Shown piece by piece: positions 25,010 through 32,809 of a stretch of DNA of 64,000 bases. The DNA is from Streptomyces albicerus (GTDB lineage Bacteria > Actinomycetota > Actinomycetes > Streptomycetales > Streptomycetaceae), in assembly GCF_008905045.1 (NCBI RefSeq), contig NZ_VWMY01000034.1:44766-108765 (forward strand). The letters are read 5' to 3'. Position numbers and translations under genes: made by a program. The notes beneath the pieces were generated by a model that made no database searches, was not told the DNA's origin, and saw only the letters and a program-made list of their open reading frames with translations. Every line of letters starts with the position of its first letter. Within the stretch, counting starts at the first letter, position 1.

Positions 25010-26424
25010 GGCCGCTCCAGGACGAGTGCGGTGTTGGCGCCCCCGAAGGCGGCGTTGATGGTCAGGGCCCGGCGCGGGTCGGCCTGGCGCGGCTGGTTCG
25101 GCACGTAGTCGAGGTCGCATTCCGGGTCCGGCCGGGTGAACCCGGCGGTCGGCGGCAGTACGCCGTCCGTCAGGGCCAGCATCGTGATCACGAACTCCAC
25201 GACGCCCGCCGCCTCCAGGAGATGGCCGGTGGTGCCCTTGGTGGAGCTGACCGGTATCGACTCGGCCCGCTGCGGGAAGGCGGCCCGAAGCCCACGGGTC
25301 TCGGCCCCGTCGTTGTACTTGGTGCCGGTGCCGTGGGCGTTGACATAGCCGAGGGCCGCCCCGTCCGGATCACCGGCGAGCCGCAGCGCCTGCCGTGCCG
25401 CGCGTGCCAGCCCGACGCCCTCCGGGTGCGGCTGGGCGATGTGGTGGGCGTCCGTGGCCGCGCCCCAGCCCACCACGGTCGCCAGCGGCCGGGCACCGCG
25501 GCGCCGGGCGTGCTCGGCGGACTCCAGCACGACGGCCGCCACCCCGTCGCCGAGCAGCAGCCCGCTGCGATCGAGGCTGAACGGGCGCACCATGCCGTCG
25601 CGGGACAGCGCCCGGCCGGAGTCGAACTTGCCGAAGGTCTCCTCCTCCACCAGGTAACCGCCCGCGCAGACCGCCACATCGATCCGGCCGGAGGAGATCA
25701 GCCGGCAGGCATGGATGATCGCGGCGGCGGAGGCGACACAGGCATTGGTGAAGGTGAGCCGCGGCCCGACCAGCCCGAGGCCTTCGGCCAGCAACTCTGC
25801 GAGGTGAGCGGGCACGGCGTCGGCGAGGCGCTCCGCGGCTTCGCCCACGTCCCCACCGGGACGGCCCGTCGGTACGGCGTCGGCAACCTGCTCCGCCGTC
25901 CGGTTCGCGTCCGTGCCGGACCCGTGCCCCGGTACAGACGCGGCGGCTGAGCGGAGTCGATCAAACTCGCCGCGGTACCGCGCCCCCTCAGGGGCGCGGG
26001 GCTGTGACATTTGTGGCTGCGCCGCGTGGGCGCGACCAGCCACCGACGGCCCGCGGTTTCCGTACGGCATTTCCCGTGGAGCGCTCGGCAGAGAACCCGC
26101 GGCGCCCCGCCAGTACCGCGTGACGCTCGTGTGGTCGCCGGCGACGCCGAGCAGGACCGCCGCCTCCGTGCCCGCGGGCAGGCCCGCCATGCCGACGGCG
26201 TCCGTGCCGCACTGGGCGAGCGCGTGCCGCAGTGCCCAGTCCTCGACCGCGTCGGGGCCGTCCGGGGCGGCCGCCGCCATCGGCGTACGGTACGGGCCAG
26301 TGTCGAACCTCGTGGTGGGCGCGAACGAGGGGACTCCCGCGAAGACCCCGCGCCGCAGGGCCTCGGCTCCCGTGCCGAACGCGGTGCGGACGCCGAATCC
26401 GGTCACCGTCACCTCACCGCTCAT
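25006..26424 (-). CDS. Beta-ketoacyl-ACP synthase (FabF-like KS of the biosynthetic operon)
   Basis: A 472-residue ketosynthase. The catalytic triad is present: Cys in TFTNACVASAAA, His in VNAHGTGTKYND, His in STKGTTGHLLEAAG, with FGGANTALVLE at the C-terminus. FabF-type enzymes have about 410 residues; the excess is a ~60-residue insert (around residues 120-185, PYGNRGPSVAGRAHAAQPQ onward) that has no place in the fold core and is encoded by a genomic repeat at 25979-26060 with flanking sequence. It probably condenses malonyl-ACP onto the aromatic starter together with the CLF-like partner. ATG 26424 overlaps the ACP stop by 4 bp. Confidence 0.85.
   Translation of the reverse strand: MSGEVTVTGFGVRTAFGTGAEALRRGVFAGVPSFAPTTRFDTGPYRTPMAAAAPDGPDAVEDWALRHALAQCGTDAVGMAGLPAGTEAAVLLGVAGDHTSVTRYWRGAAGSLPSAPREMPYGNRGPSVAGRAHAAQPQMSQPRAPEGARYRGEFDRLRSAAASVPGHGSGTDANRTAEQVADAVPTGRPGGDVGEAAERLADAVPAHLAELLAEGLGLVGPRLTFTNACVASAAAIIHACRLISSGRIDVAVCAGGYLVEEETFGKFDSGRALSRDGMVRPFSLDRSGLLLGDGVAAVVLESAEHARRRGARPLATVVGWGAATDAHHIAQPHPEGVGLARAARQALRLAGDPDGAALGYVNAHGTGTKYNDGAETRGLRAAFPQRAESIPVSSTKGTTGHLLEAAGVVEFVITMLALTDGVLPPTAGFTRPDPECDLDYVPNQPRQADPRRALTINAAFGGANTALVLERP
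25979..26060. repeat. Genomic short repeat inserted in frame in the ketosynthase gene
   Basis: The core is GCGCCCC-CTCA-GGGGCGC (25980-25997), followed by GGGG and, further on, GCGCGACCAGCCACCGACGG. A second copy with the same order of elements (GCGCCCC-CGAA-GGGGCGC, GGGGAACTGC, GCGACCAGCCAC) lies at 27044-27083 between genes. Such elements are common in Streptomyces intergenic DNA; finding one read through inside a ketosynthase is unusual. Confidence 0.75.
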
Positions 26425-26732
26425 CGCGGCCGCCCCCCTTCCGCCCGGCCCGACTGGGCGGCGCGCAGCAGTTCGGTGAGCCGCCGGAGCGAGGTCAGTC
26501 CGGCGATGTCCTCGTCGGTGGGCTCCACGACCAGGCCGTAGCGCTCCTCCACCACGTGCAGCAGCCACACCAACCCGAGGGAGTCCAGGACCAGTTCGGC
26601 GTCCTCGCCGAGGTCGTCGGGCAGCCCCGGGAAGATCTTGCGGTCCGACAGCAGCTCCCGGACGGTGTCGGTGGTGATGGGGGACAACGCGGGGGCGGGG
26701 TCCGCGTCGCTCGCCGTGGTTCCCGCGCTCAT
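26421..26732 (-). CDS. Acyl carrier protein (first of two)
   Basis: A 103-residue acyl carrier protein. The phosphopantetheine serine lies in LVLDSLGLVWLLHVVEERYG, where LDSL is the standard attachment motif. The N-terminal ~15 residues (AGTTASDADPAPALSP) and the C-terminal ~12 (QSGRAEGGRPR) are disordered-looking extensions. It overlaps both neighbours by 4 bp, the second ACP upstream and the ketosynthase downstream, implying that ACP and KS are made together. It probably carries either the aryl starter or the growing chain. Confidence 0.85.
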   Translation of the reverse strand: MSAGTTASDADPAPALSPITTDTVRELLSDRKIFPGLPDDLGEDAELVLDSLGLVWLLHVVEERYGLVVEPTDEDIAGLTSLRRLTELLRAAQSGRAEGGRPR

Positions 26733-27004
26733 GCCTTCGCACCGCGTCGGACGACCTCGGCGACGAGTCCGCCGAGGGTCAGGAAGGCCAGGGGTTCGAT
26801 ATCGGTGTCCGGGATCTCCACGCCGAACCGCGACTCCAGCCGCAGGGCGAGCTCGATCAGGCTCAGTGAGTCCACATCCAGCCCGCCGACGGTCACCGGG
26901 CTCTCGTCCGTGATGCCGTCGCGGCTCGTCAGGATGTTCATCTCGTCGATGACCGAGGCCAGAACGAACTCGCGGATCTCATCTTCCAGGGTTGACGTAC
27001 TCAT
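26729..27004 (-). CDS. Acyl carrier protein (second of two)
   Basis: A 91-residue acyl carrier protein with the attachment serine in GGLDVDSLSLIELALRLESRFG. It is closer to FabF-partner ACPs (acidic helix II, IPDTDIEPLAFLTLGGLVAEV) than its neighbour. I chose ATG 27004; ATG 27019 is a near alternative. The 120 bases upstream, between it and the aryl ligase gene, carry a copy of the short genomic repeat that also interrupts the ketosynthase. Two different ACPs in one small operon suggests separate carriers for starter and extender units. Confidence 0.85.
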   Translation of the reverse strand: MSTSTLEDEIREFVLASVIDEMNILTSRDGITDESPVTVGGLDVDSLSLIELALRLESRFGVEIPDTDIEPLAFLTLGGLVAEVVRRGAKA

Positions 27005-27043
27005 GACCAGAATCTCCATCGAATGGTTCAAGTGAGTCGGACG

Positions 27044-27083
27044 GCGCCCCCGAAGGGGCGCGGGGAACTGCGCGACCAGCCAC
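27044..27083. repeat. Second copy of the GCGCCCC-N4-GGGGCGC repeat, intergenic
   Basis: A 7-bp perfect inverted repeat (27044-27050 and 27055-27061) followed by GGGGAACTGCGCGACCAGCCAC. It lies between the aryl ligase and second ACP genes, the only sizeable gap within the operon, and could also form an RNA hairpin there. Confidence 0.7.
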
Positions 27084-27124
27084 AGAAGACCCGCAGACAA
27101 CGAACAACCGGCAATACCCGGACC

Positions 27125-28540
27125 TCACCCAGCGGAGCGCTCGCGCTCCCGCAACGCCACGGCCTGCCGCACAAGCTTCCCGTTGGACGTGCGCGGCAGC
27201 GCATCCAGCAGCCGGATCACCCGCGGGAGCTTGTAGTCGGCCAGCCGCTCCCGGCACCAGCGCAGCAGTTCCTCCGCGGACGGGCTGTCGGCTCCGGCGG
27301 CCACCGCGACGTACGCCTCGGTCACGCCCTCGTGGACCAGGACCGCCTGTTCGACCGCCGGGTGCTCGCGGAGCACGTGCTCGACCTCGGTGAGGTCCAC
27401 CTTGAGGCCGCCGATCACGACGAGGGAGTCGGCGCGGCCGTGCACCGAGACCGCCCCGGTGGCGTCCACCGTGGCCCGGTCGCGGGTGTGCAGCCAGCCG
27501 TCCGCGTACTGCGTACCGCCCGAGTCGAAGAGATACGGCGACTCCCCAAGGGCGACGTCCAGTTCGCCCTTGTGCTCCCGCACCGCCACACCCGGTGCGG
27601 CCCGGCCGACCGACGGGCGCAGAGTGCCGCCGACGTCGATGGCGACGATGCCGGTCTCCGTGGTCCCGTACGCCTCGCCGACCGCGACGCCGTAGCGTTC
27701 GGCGAACCGTGCCGCGACGTCCGGGGGCATCAACTCGCCGCCCGACACAGCGATCCGCAGGTCGGGCAGTGCGGGGGGATCGACGGCCGCGGCGAGCAGT
27801 TCGTAGTGCATCGGCACCCCGAACACGGCGGTGATCCGGTGGTCCACCGCGGTCCGCAGCAGGTCGCGGGCGGAGACGCGGGGTGCGAAGACCACGGAGA
27901 CACCGGCCGCCAGCGAGTGCAGCAGACCGCCGATCAGGCCGAAGCTGTGCGCCGTCGAGCTGAGCAGCAGCAGCCGGTCGCCCTCGCCCGGCATGCCGGG
28001 GACCGTGGCGAAGGCCTCGACCTCGGCGGCGAGCGAGCGGGTGGTCCTGCCGATCACCTTCGGCCGCCCGGTGGAGCCCGAGCTGAACTGGACCAGCCGG
28101 TGCCCGGTGATGGCCGGCCGGCCGGTTCCCTGGCACTCGGTGATGACCTCGTACTCGGGCCGGAAGCCGAACGCCGCCCGGACGTTGACACCGGCGCTGA
28201 CCATGAACTGCGGTCGGCAGACGGCGCAGAGCGCCGCCACCTCGGCCGGTTTGAACCGGAAGTCGAAGAGCAGCACCTGGGCGCCCAGCCGCCACAACGC
28301 GAGCAACACCTCGACCTGGGTGAAGCTGGGCGGTGTGCGCAGGCCCACGGTGCTGCCCGCGCCGATGCCGTATCCGGCGAAGACCGCGGCCTGTTTGGCC
28401 ACTCGCTCCCTCAACTCGCCCCGGGTGACAGTCTCCTGCTGGTGTGTCAGATAGGGCAGGCCGTCGTCCTTCGCGTCGAACAGCCTCTGGACCAGGGAGC
28501 TCATCCCGTCATCTGCCGTGTCTGCCACGAGTTCGCCCAT
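27125..28540 (-). CDS. Aryl/acyl adenylate-forming ligase, candidate aminohydroxybenzoate:ACP ligase
   Basis: A 471-residue class I adenylate-forming enzyme. The P-loop is LVQFSSGSTGRPKVIGRTTR (about residue 150), the A5 motif AYGTTETGIV, the A7 motif GWLHTRDRA, and the catalytic Lys lies in RTSNGKLVRQAV. It is shorter than its 560-residue paralogue in the same operon. It sits between the genes that make the aromatic starter (griI/griH-like) and the ACP genes, so it most likely activates 3-amino-4-hydroxybenzoate and loads it on an ACP. Starts 6 bases after the cyclase gene. Confidence 0.8.
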   Translation of the reverse strand: MGELVADTADDGMSSLVQRLFDAKDDGLPYLTHQQETVTRGELRERVAKQAAVFAGYGIGAGSTVGLRTPPSFTQVEVLLALWRLGAQVLLFDFRFKPAEVAALCAVCRPQFMVSAGVNVRAAFGFRPEYEVITECQGTGRPAITGHRLVQFSSGSTGRPKVIGRTTRSLAAEVEAFATVPGMPGEGDRLLLLSSTAHSFGLIGGLLHSLAAGVSVVFAPRVSARDLLRTAVDHRITAVFGVPMHYELLAAAVDPPALPDLRIAVSGGELMPPDVAARFAERYGVAVGEAYGTTETGIVAIDVGGTLRPSVGRAAPGVAVREHKGELDVALGESPYLFDSGGTQYADGWLHTRDRATVDATGAVSVHGRADSLVVIGGLKVDLTEVEHVLREHPAVEQAVLVHEGVTEAYVAVAAGADSPSAEELLRWCRERLADYKLPRVIRLLDALPRTSNGKLVRQAVALRERERSAG

Positions 28541-28546
28541 GAGGCC

Positions 28547-29779
28547 TCAGACCTCCTTGCAGAACTCGCCGATGGGCAGGCCGACATGGCGCTTGTCCGC
28601 AGCCAGATAGCCGAGCAACTCGTCCCCCGTCTGCAACTCGGTGACGTTGAGGACCTTCCCGCCCGGGCCGAGCACCCGTACGTGCCAGTCGTCCTGCACG
28701 GTCAGGCTGACCAGCCGTCCGTCCTCGGCGTGGGTGCGGATCTCAAGGAGCGGCCGGGATTCGAGTTTGGCCCGGCCGACCACGACCCGCCGGGTGCGTC
28801 CGTCGGCGCCGACCGCCAGCAGGGGCATTCCGGAGCCCACCTCGCTCAGGTAGCTGGTGCGGTTGTCGGGGCCGAGCGTGTACGAGTGCAGGGCACCGGC
28901 GTTGACCCGGAACGGCCGGGTCGGCATGTACGGCAGCGGATGGGTCTCGCTGCAGCAGAGCACGAACCCGGAGGAGTACGAGCCGACGAGGATGCCCTCG
29001 TCCTCCTCGAAGTGCGAGCAGGTGTCCACACAGACCCGGTCGCCGAGCCCGACGTGCCGGATGCTCTCCACGGTCAGTGTGGACAGCTCCAGTTGGGGTG
29101 TGGTGGCCTCCAGCAGTCGTGCCAGCGCGAACACCTCGTCGGCGCTGCCGGGTGCGTACAGGATGCCGTCCGAGCCGCGCTCCAGGACGTCGAAGACAAT
29201 CGCGGCCTCCTCCAGGCCGTCCACGACGGTCACCAGCTTGCCCTCGGCGGACTCGGCCGCGGCGAGCACGATCTCCAGCGGGATCTTGGTCGGGTCGGCG
29301 AAGTGGATGACGGTGTACGGCAGCGCCATGGCGCCCGCGCACGACAGCTGCAGGGTACGGTCGTCCCGTACGTCGATGAGACCGGCGGCCGGCGTGCCAC
29401 CGGCGGCACGGTTGTCCGCGGTGAGCGCGTCCAGCTCGTCCTGAGTGGTGAACTTCCGCAGCAGGAGGTCGATTCCGGCTCCGGCCGGGGATGCGAGTGC
29501 GGCCGGGGACTCCGACGCCTTCCGGTCCTCGGTGACCTTGGCGGCCTTGGTGTCCTTCGTGTCCCCGGGGTCCTTCACCGCCTTCTCGCCGGGCTTCTTC
29601 GCGCCGGCCGTGGCCGGCCCCCCGGGGACCAGCACCCGGGTGACAGTCGGCGGCAGCGTCCCGAGCAGCTCGGCGTCGGTGGACACCACTCCCGCCATCC
29701 GGGTGTGGACGGCCGCGTCCACCACCGCCTGGAGCTGCGGTCGGGGGACTTCACGGAGATCGATCCACGCGAACCTCAT
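28547..29779 (-). CDS. griH: GriH-like 3-amino-4-hydroxybenzoate synthase (DHQ synthase II family)
   Basis: A 410-residue member of the archaeal-type 3-dehydroquinate synthase II family. In grixazone biosynthesis GriH converts the C7 product of GriI to 3-amino-4-hydroxybenzoate. The core shows DVRDDRTLQLSCAGAMAL, VLERGSDGILYAPGSADEV, the conserved LGDRVCVDTCSHFEEDEGILVGSYSSG and THPLPYMPTRPFRVNAGALHSY. Residues ~60-95 form a Lys/Asp/Glu-rich low-complexity insert (KKPGEKAVKDPGDTKDTKAAK) not expected in the family. Its ATG overlaps the aldolase stop by 4 bp. Presence beside the aldolase makes the assignment firm. Confidence 0.88.
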   Translation of the reverse strand: MRFAWIDLREVPRPQLQAVVDAAVHTRMAGVVSTDAELLGTLPPTVTRVLVPGGPATAGAKKPGEKAVKDPGDTKDTKAAKVTEDRKASESPAALASPAGAGIDLLLRKFTTQDELDALTADNRAAGGTPAAGLIDVRDDRTLQLSCAGAMALPYTVIHFADPTKIPLEIVLAAAESAEGKLVTVVDGLEEAAIVFDVLERGSDGILYAPGSADEVFALARLLEATTPQLELSTLTVESIRHVGLGDRVCVDTCSHFEEDEGILVGSYSSGFVLCCSETHPLPYMPTRPFRVNAGALHSYTLGPDNRTSYLSEVGSGMPLLAVGADGRTRRVVVGRAKLESRPLLEIRTHAEDGRLVSLTVQDDWHVRVLGPGGKVLNVTELQTGDELLGYLAADKRHVGLPIGEFCKEV

Positions 29780-30630
29780 GCGACACCTGCCACGATCGTC
29801 GAGTATTTGGACATGCCCATGTCATCAGCTATCTCTCCCCTGCTCTCGGCTCTGCTCGAGCGGGAGGTGCCCCCATCGCCGTGCACGACCGCGGCGAGGC
29901 GGGACACGAGAGAAGCGGGTGAGGGGTCCGAGAAGATCCGGCGGCCGACGGCCAGCCCCTGACAGCCGGAGGCCATCACCGCGGTGCCGTACTCGATGAG
30001 GTCGGAGCCGTCCGGCGGACCGCCGGCGGCCAGGACGGGGATGGGGCTGTGGGCCACCACCTCGGCCATCCGGTCAAGCGGCAGCGCGACGGAGGTCTTC
30101 ACCATGTCGGCACCGAGGTCCGCGGCGACGTTGACCAGATGCGCGAGGAGGGCGGGGTCGCGCGGGTTCTCGATGCGGGGGCCCCGAGGGTAGATCATCG
30201 CGATCAGCGGCATACCCCACGCATCGCAGGAGCGGGCCACCGCCCCCAGATCGGCGAGCTGGCGGCCCTCGGTGTCCGAGCCGATGTTCACATGGACGCT
30301 GACCGCGTCCGCGCCGAGCCGCAGCGCCTCCTCGACGTCGCCGACCAGCACCTTGGCGTCCACGTCGGCGGAGCAGGCGGTGCTGGCGCTCAGGTGCACC
30401 ACCAGCGCGCAGTCTTTGAGGATGTCCGGCGCGAGGGCACGGGCACGCCCCTTGTGGACGATGATCCCGTCGGCCCCGCCGGCCACCAGCGCTCGCAGCA
30501 GATCGTCCCACTGGCCGGCGGGGGCCACCGGGCCGTCCGACACGGTGTGATCCAGAGGAACGAGCAGGTGCCGGTCATCACCTGCCAAGGACAGTCTTCT
30601 TAAGCGCAATGGCTTGCCAGTTTTCAGCAT
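29776..30630 (-). CDS. griI: GriI-like DhnA-class aldolase (C7 sugar-acid synthase)
   Basis: A 284-residue DhnA/class I fructose-bisphosphate-type aldolase. GriI condenses dihydroxyacetone phosphate with aspartate semialdehyde, giving the C7 precursor of 3-amino-4-hydroxybenzoate. Family landmarks: LLVPLDHTVSDGP near residue 20, GADGIIVHKGRAR, VHVNIGSDTEG, MIYPRGPRI and the Schiff-base Lys in GADMVKTSVA. The start is ATG 30630; the frame runs to 30813 but without family sequence. The last ~30 residues beyond AVVHG are an addition: GTSRSSRAESRGE comes from a genomic repeat at 29833-29876. First gene of the operon. Confidence 0.88.
   Translation of the reverse strand: MLKTGKPLRLRRLSLAGDDRHLLVPLDHTVSDGPVAPAGQWDDLLRALVAGGADGIIVHKGRARALAPDILKDCALVVHLSASTACSADVDAKVLVGDVEEALRLGADAVSVHVNIGSDTEGRQLADLGAVARSCDAWGMPLIAMIYPRGPRIENPRDPALLAHLVNVAADLGADMVKTSVALPLDRMAEVVAHSPIPVLAAGGPPDGSDLIEYGTAVMASGCQGLAVGRRIFSDPSPASLVSRLAAVVHGDGGTSRSSRAESRGEIADDMGMSKYSTIVAGVA
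29833..29876. repeat. Short CTCGAG-type repeat at the 3' end of the aldolase gene
   Basis: CTCTCCCCTGCTCTCGGC and CTGCTCGAGCGGGAGGTGCC match the pattern of a common Streptomyces short repeat (C-run, TCGGC, CTCGAG, G-run). It encodes about 13 residues of the aldolase tail in frame, just before the overlap with the next gene. Confidence 0.65.
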
Positions 30631-31223
30631 GGGTAATGCGCCTTCCCAGCCAGGAGGCCGCATGGCAAAGGTCCGGCAGCGGCTTCGAGTGAACATTTCA
30701 GGAATTCGAACCGCAACATCCCGTCGCGGGCCTCCATGTCCGAAAAACGATGGTCGTAGAACTTTCAAGTTCAGCCGCACATCAGCATTCCCCGAGTGAT
30801 CGCCCGTTGGCAAGGCGTAATCACCGGCAACTTTTTATGCCATCCGCCGCAAGAATATTGACAGCGATTTGACAGGAATGACGGGGTTGACGGCGTCGAG
30901 CAGTGGTGTTCGTGGGCCATTGTGCGGCAAATGGTGAGGTGGCGGATGCGGTGCGGTCTATGCCCATTGAGCCGGTCTGTCCCCACCCATGGCTGCATCG
31001 GATACTTTATTGCTGGTGAGACGTGTAAAGAGGCGGCTATTCTTCCGCTAAGCCCCTGCCACCTTGTTCGGTTATTCGGACGAGTCGTCTTCCTTGTCGA
31101 AATGGAATTCACGGGATTAGGGTGACAGGCGCACTCCGGTTCGTGTTACATGCGAGTCCGTCCCCTCCCCCACCTTGGCCCGGACCATTCACACGCTCCG
31201 GGCCTACCGGAAGTGACCTCCCC
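30631..31223. promoter_or_regulatory. Divergent promoter region of the biosynthetic operon and MHS transporter
   Basis: About 590 bases with no convincing gene and clearly lower GC than its surroundings, as promoter regions of Streptomyces clusters often are. It must hold the promoter for the whole minus-strand operon and for the plus-strand transporter. Four TGAC-containing repeats lie at 30858-30893. No pathway-specific regulator gene is seen nearby. Confidence 0.6.
30858..30893 (+). promoter_or_regulatory. TTGACAG-type direct repeats (possible activator site)
   Basis: TTGACAG at 30858 and again at 30869 (11-base period), then ATGACGG at 30878 and TTGACGG at 30887 (9-base period). SARP activators bind heptamers repeated every 11 bases; the first two fit, the others only loosely. 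The units could also act as multiple -35 elements. Confidence 0.4.
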
Positions 31224-32633
31224 ATGCCCGAATTACCGTCCAGGACCGCTCCCGAGACCGTCGGCCACAGACCGGCCGCGTCACCACCACCGCCGGCCGG
31301 GCGGAGCGAGGCGTCTCGCGTCGCCGTCGCGAGCCTGATCGGCACCACGATCGAGTACTACGACTTCGCCGTGTACGGCACCGCCGCCGCGCTCGTCCTC
31401 GGTCCCGCCTTCTTCCCCTCCGGCAACGCCACCCTCTCCTCCCTGGCCGCGTTCCTCACGTTCGCCGCGGCCTTCCTCGCCCGCCCCCTCGGCGTCCTGC
31501 TGTTCGGGACGATCGGTGACCGGCTGGGCCGCCGACAGGCCCTGGTCATCTCCCTCTTGCTGATGGGCGTGGCAACGGTCGGCGTCGGACTGCTGCCCAC
31601 GTACGAGACCGCCGGACTCCTCGCTCCCGTACTGCTGGTGACGCTCCGTCTGCTGCAGGGCGTGAGCATGGGCGGCGAGTGGGGCGGAGCGGTGCTGCTC
31701 GCCGCGGAACACGCGCCGCCAGGACGCCGCGCCCTGTACGCGTCCATCCCGCAGGCCGGCCCCTCGCTCGGATTCCTGCTGTCCACCGCCGTCATCCTGC
31801 CCACCCTCGAGTTCGCGGGCCGGGACGGTTTCAGGGACGGCGCTTGGCGGATCCCGTTCCTGCTCAGCACCGTGCTCGTGGTGATCGGCCTGTGGGTACG
31901 GGCGACGGTCTCCGAGTCACCGGTCTTCACTTCCGCGGCCCGCCGCACCACACAGGCACAGATACAGGCCCAGGCCCAGGCCCAGGCACCGGCACCGGCA
32001 CCGGCACCGGCACCGGTGTCCCGCTTCCCCCTCGGCGCTCTGGTCAAGGAGTACCCCGGCCGGCTGCTGCTCGGCATCGGTGCGGCGATCGGCGGCTCGG
32101 CCGTCTACTACCTGACGATCGTCTACAGCATCTCGTACGGGCCGAAGTCGCTCGGCATCCCCCAGAACACGATGCTGACCGCCGCGAGCATCGGCGCGGC
32201 GGCCGGCATCGCCATCACCCTCCCGGTCGCCGCGCTGGCCGACCGGATCGGCCGCCGCCCGGTGATGCTGACCGGAGCCGTCGGCTGCGTCGTGTGGGCG
32301 GTGCCCATGTACGCCTCCCTGAGCTCGCGCAACGCCGTGGTGATCACCGGCGCGTACACCGTCGGACTCATGCTGCTGGCGCTGATGTTCTCCCCGGTGG
32401 CGGCATTCCTTCCCGAGCTGTTCCCCGCCCGGCTGCGCTACACCGGCGCCTCCGCGGCCTTCATCCTCGCCAACACCCTCAGCGGCGGCTTCGCTCCGAG
32501 CATCGCCACCTGGCTGAACAGTCGGTGGGACTCACCGCTCGTGCTCGGCTTCTACACCGGCGGACTCTGCCTGTTGAGCCTCCTGTGCCTGCTGGCCCTG
32601 CCGGAGACCCGCGACCACGAATTCGACACCTGA
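31224..32633 (+). CDS. MHS-family MFS transporter (metabolite:H+ symporter)
   Basis: A 469-residue 12-helix transporter of the MHS subfamily (shikimate, proline/betaine, alpha-ketoglutarate). Family signatures are RVAVASLIGTTIEYYDFAVYGTAAAL, ARPLGVLLFGTIGDRLGRRQAL and LRLLQGVSMGGEWGGAVLLAAEHAP. The central cytosolic loop contains an unusual QAQAQAQAPAPAPAPAP stretch encoded by 6-bp repeats. Start ATG 31224 with GGAAG upstream. It is divergent from the biosynthetic operon; it could import a precursor such as an aromatic acid, but could equally be unrelated. Confidence 0.88.
   Translation: MPELPSRTAPETVGHRPAASPPPPAGRSEASRVAVASLIGTTIEYYDFAVYGTAAALVLGPAFFPSGNATLSSLAAFLTFAAAFLARPLGVLLFGTIGDRLGRRQALVISLLLMGVATVGVGLLPTYETAGLLAPVLLVTLRLLQGVSMGGEWGGAVLLAAEHAPPGRRALYASIPQAGPSLGFLLSTAVILPTLEFAGRDGFRDGAWRIPFLLSTVLVVIGLWVRATVSESPVFTSAARRTTQAQIQAQAQAQAPAPAPAPAPVSRFPLGALVKEYPGRLLLGIGAAIGGSAVYYLTIVYSISYGPKSLGIPQNTMLTAASIGAAAGIAITLPVAALADRIGRRPVMLTGAVGCVVWAVPMYASLSSRNAVVITGAYTVGLMLLALMFSPVAAFLPELFPARLRYTGASAAFILANTLSGGFAPSIATWLNSRWDSPLVLGFYTGGLCLLSLLCLLALPETRDHEFDT
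31965..32014 (+). repeat. Hexanucleotide microsatellite in the MHS transporter loop
   Basis: Copies of CAGGCC (from 31965) run directly into five copies of GGCACC (31985-32014). They encode the QA and PA dipeptide repeats between transmembrane helices 6 and 7. Copy-number change in multiples of 6 bp would keep the frame. Confidence 0.85.
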
Positions 32634-32809
32634 CGGTTCCTGCTGGGCGAGCACCTGTTTGTCGGGCGCGTCCTCGTCCGGCGGGGCTGGTGAACCTGGT
32701 CGGCTCGGAAGATCTCGTGCATGCGGTCGGCCTCGACTTGATCGGGTTGATCCACCTCAGATGGATCTCCCATCGGCATGGCGTCGGCCGCCGCGTGTGT
32801 CACCGGCAA

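Noticed and set aside
24032..26424. Aryl polyene cluster, suggested by the ketosynthase/CLF-like pair and two ACPs
   Set aside because: The neighbouring AHBA and nitrous-acid genes, and the absence of the usual aryl polyene dehydratases, ketoreductase, lyase and membrane acyltransferases, point to the diazotisation-type pathway instead.
27023..29962. A 979-codon plus-strand frame opposite the ligase and GriH-like genes
   Set aside because: Antisense shadow of coding DNA with strong GC3 bias; no motifs, no ribosome site.
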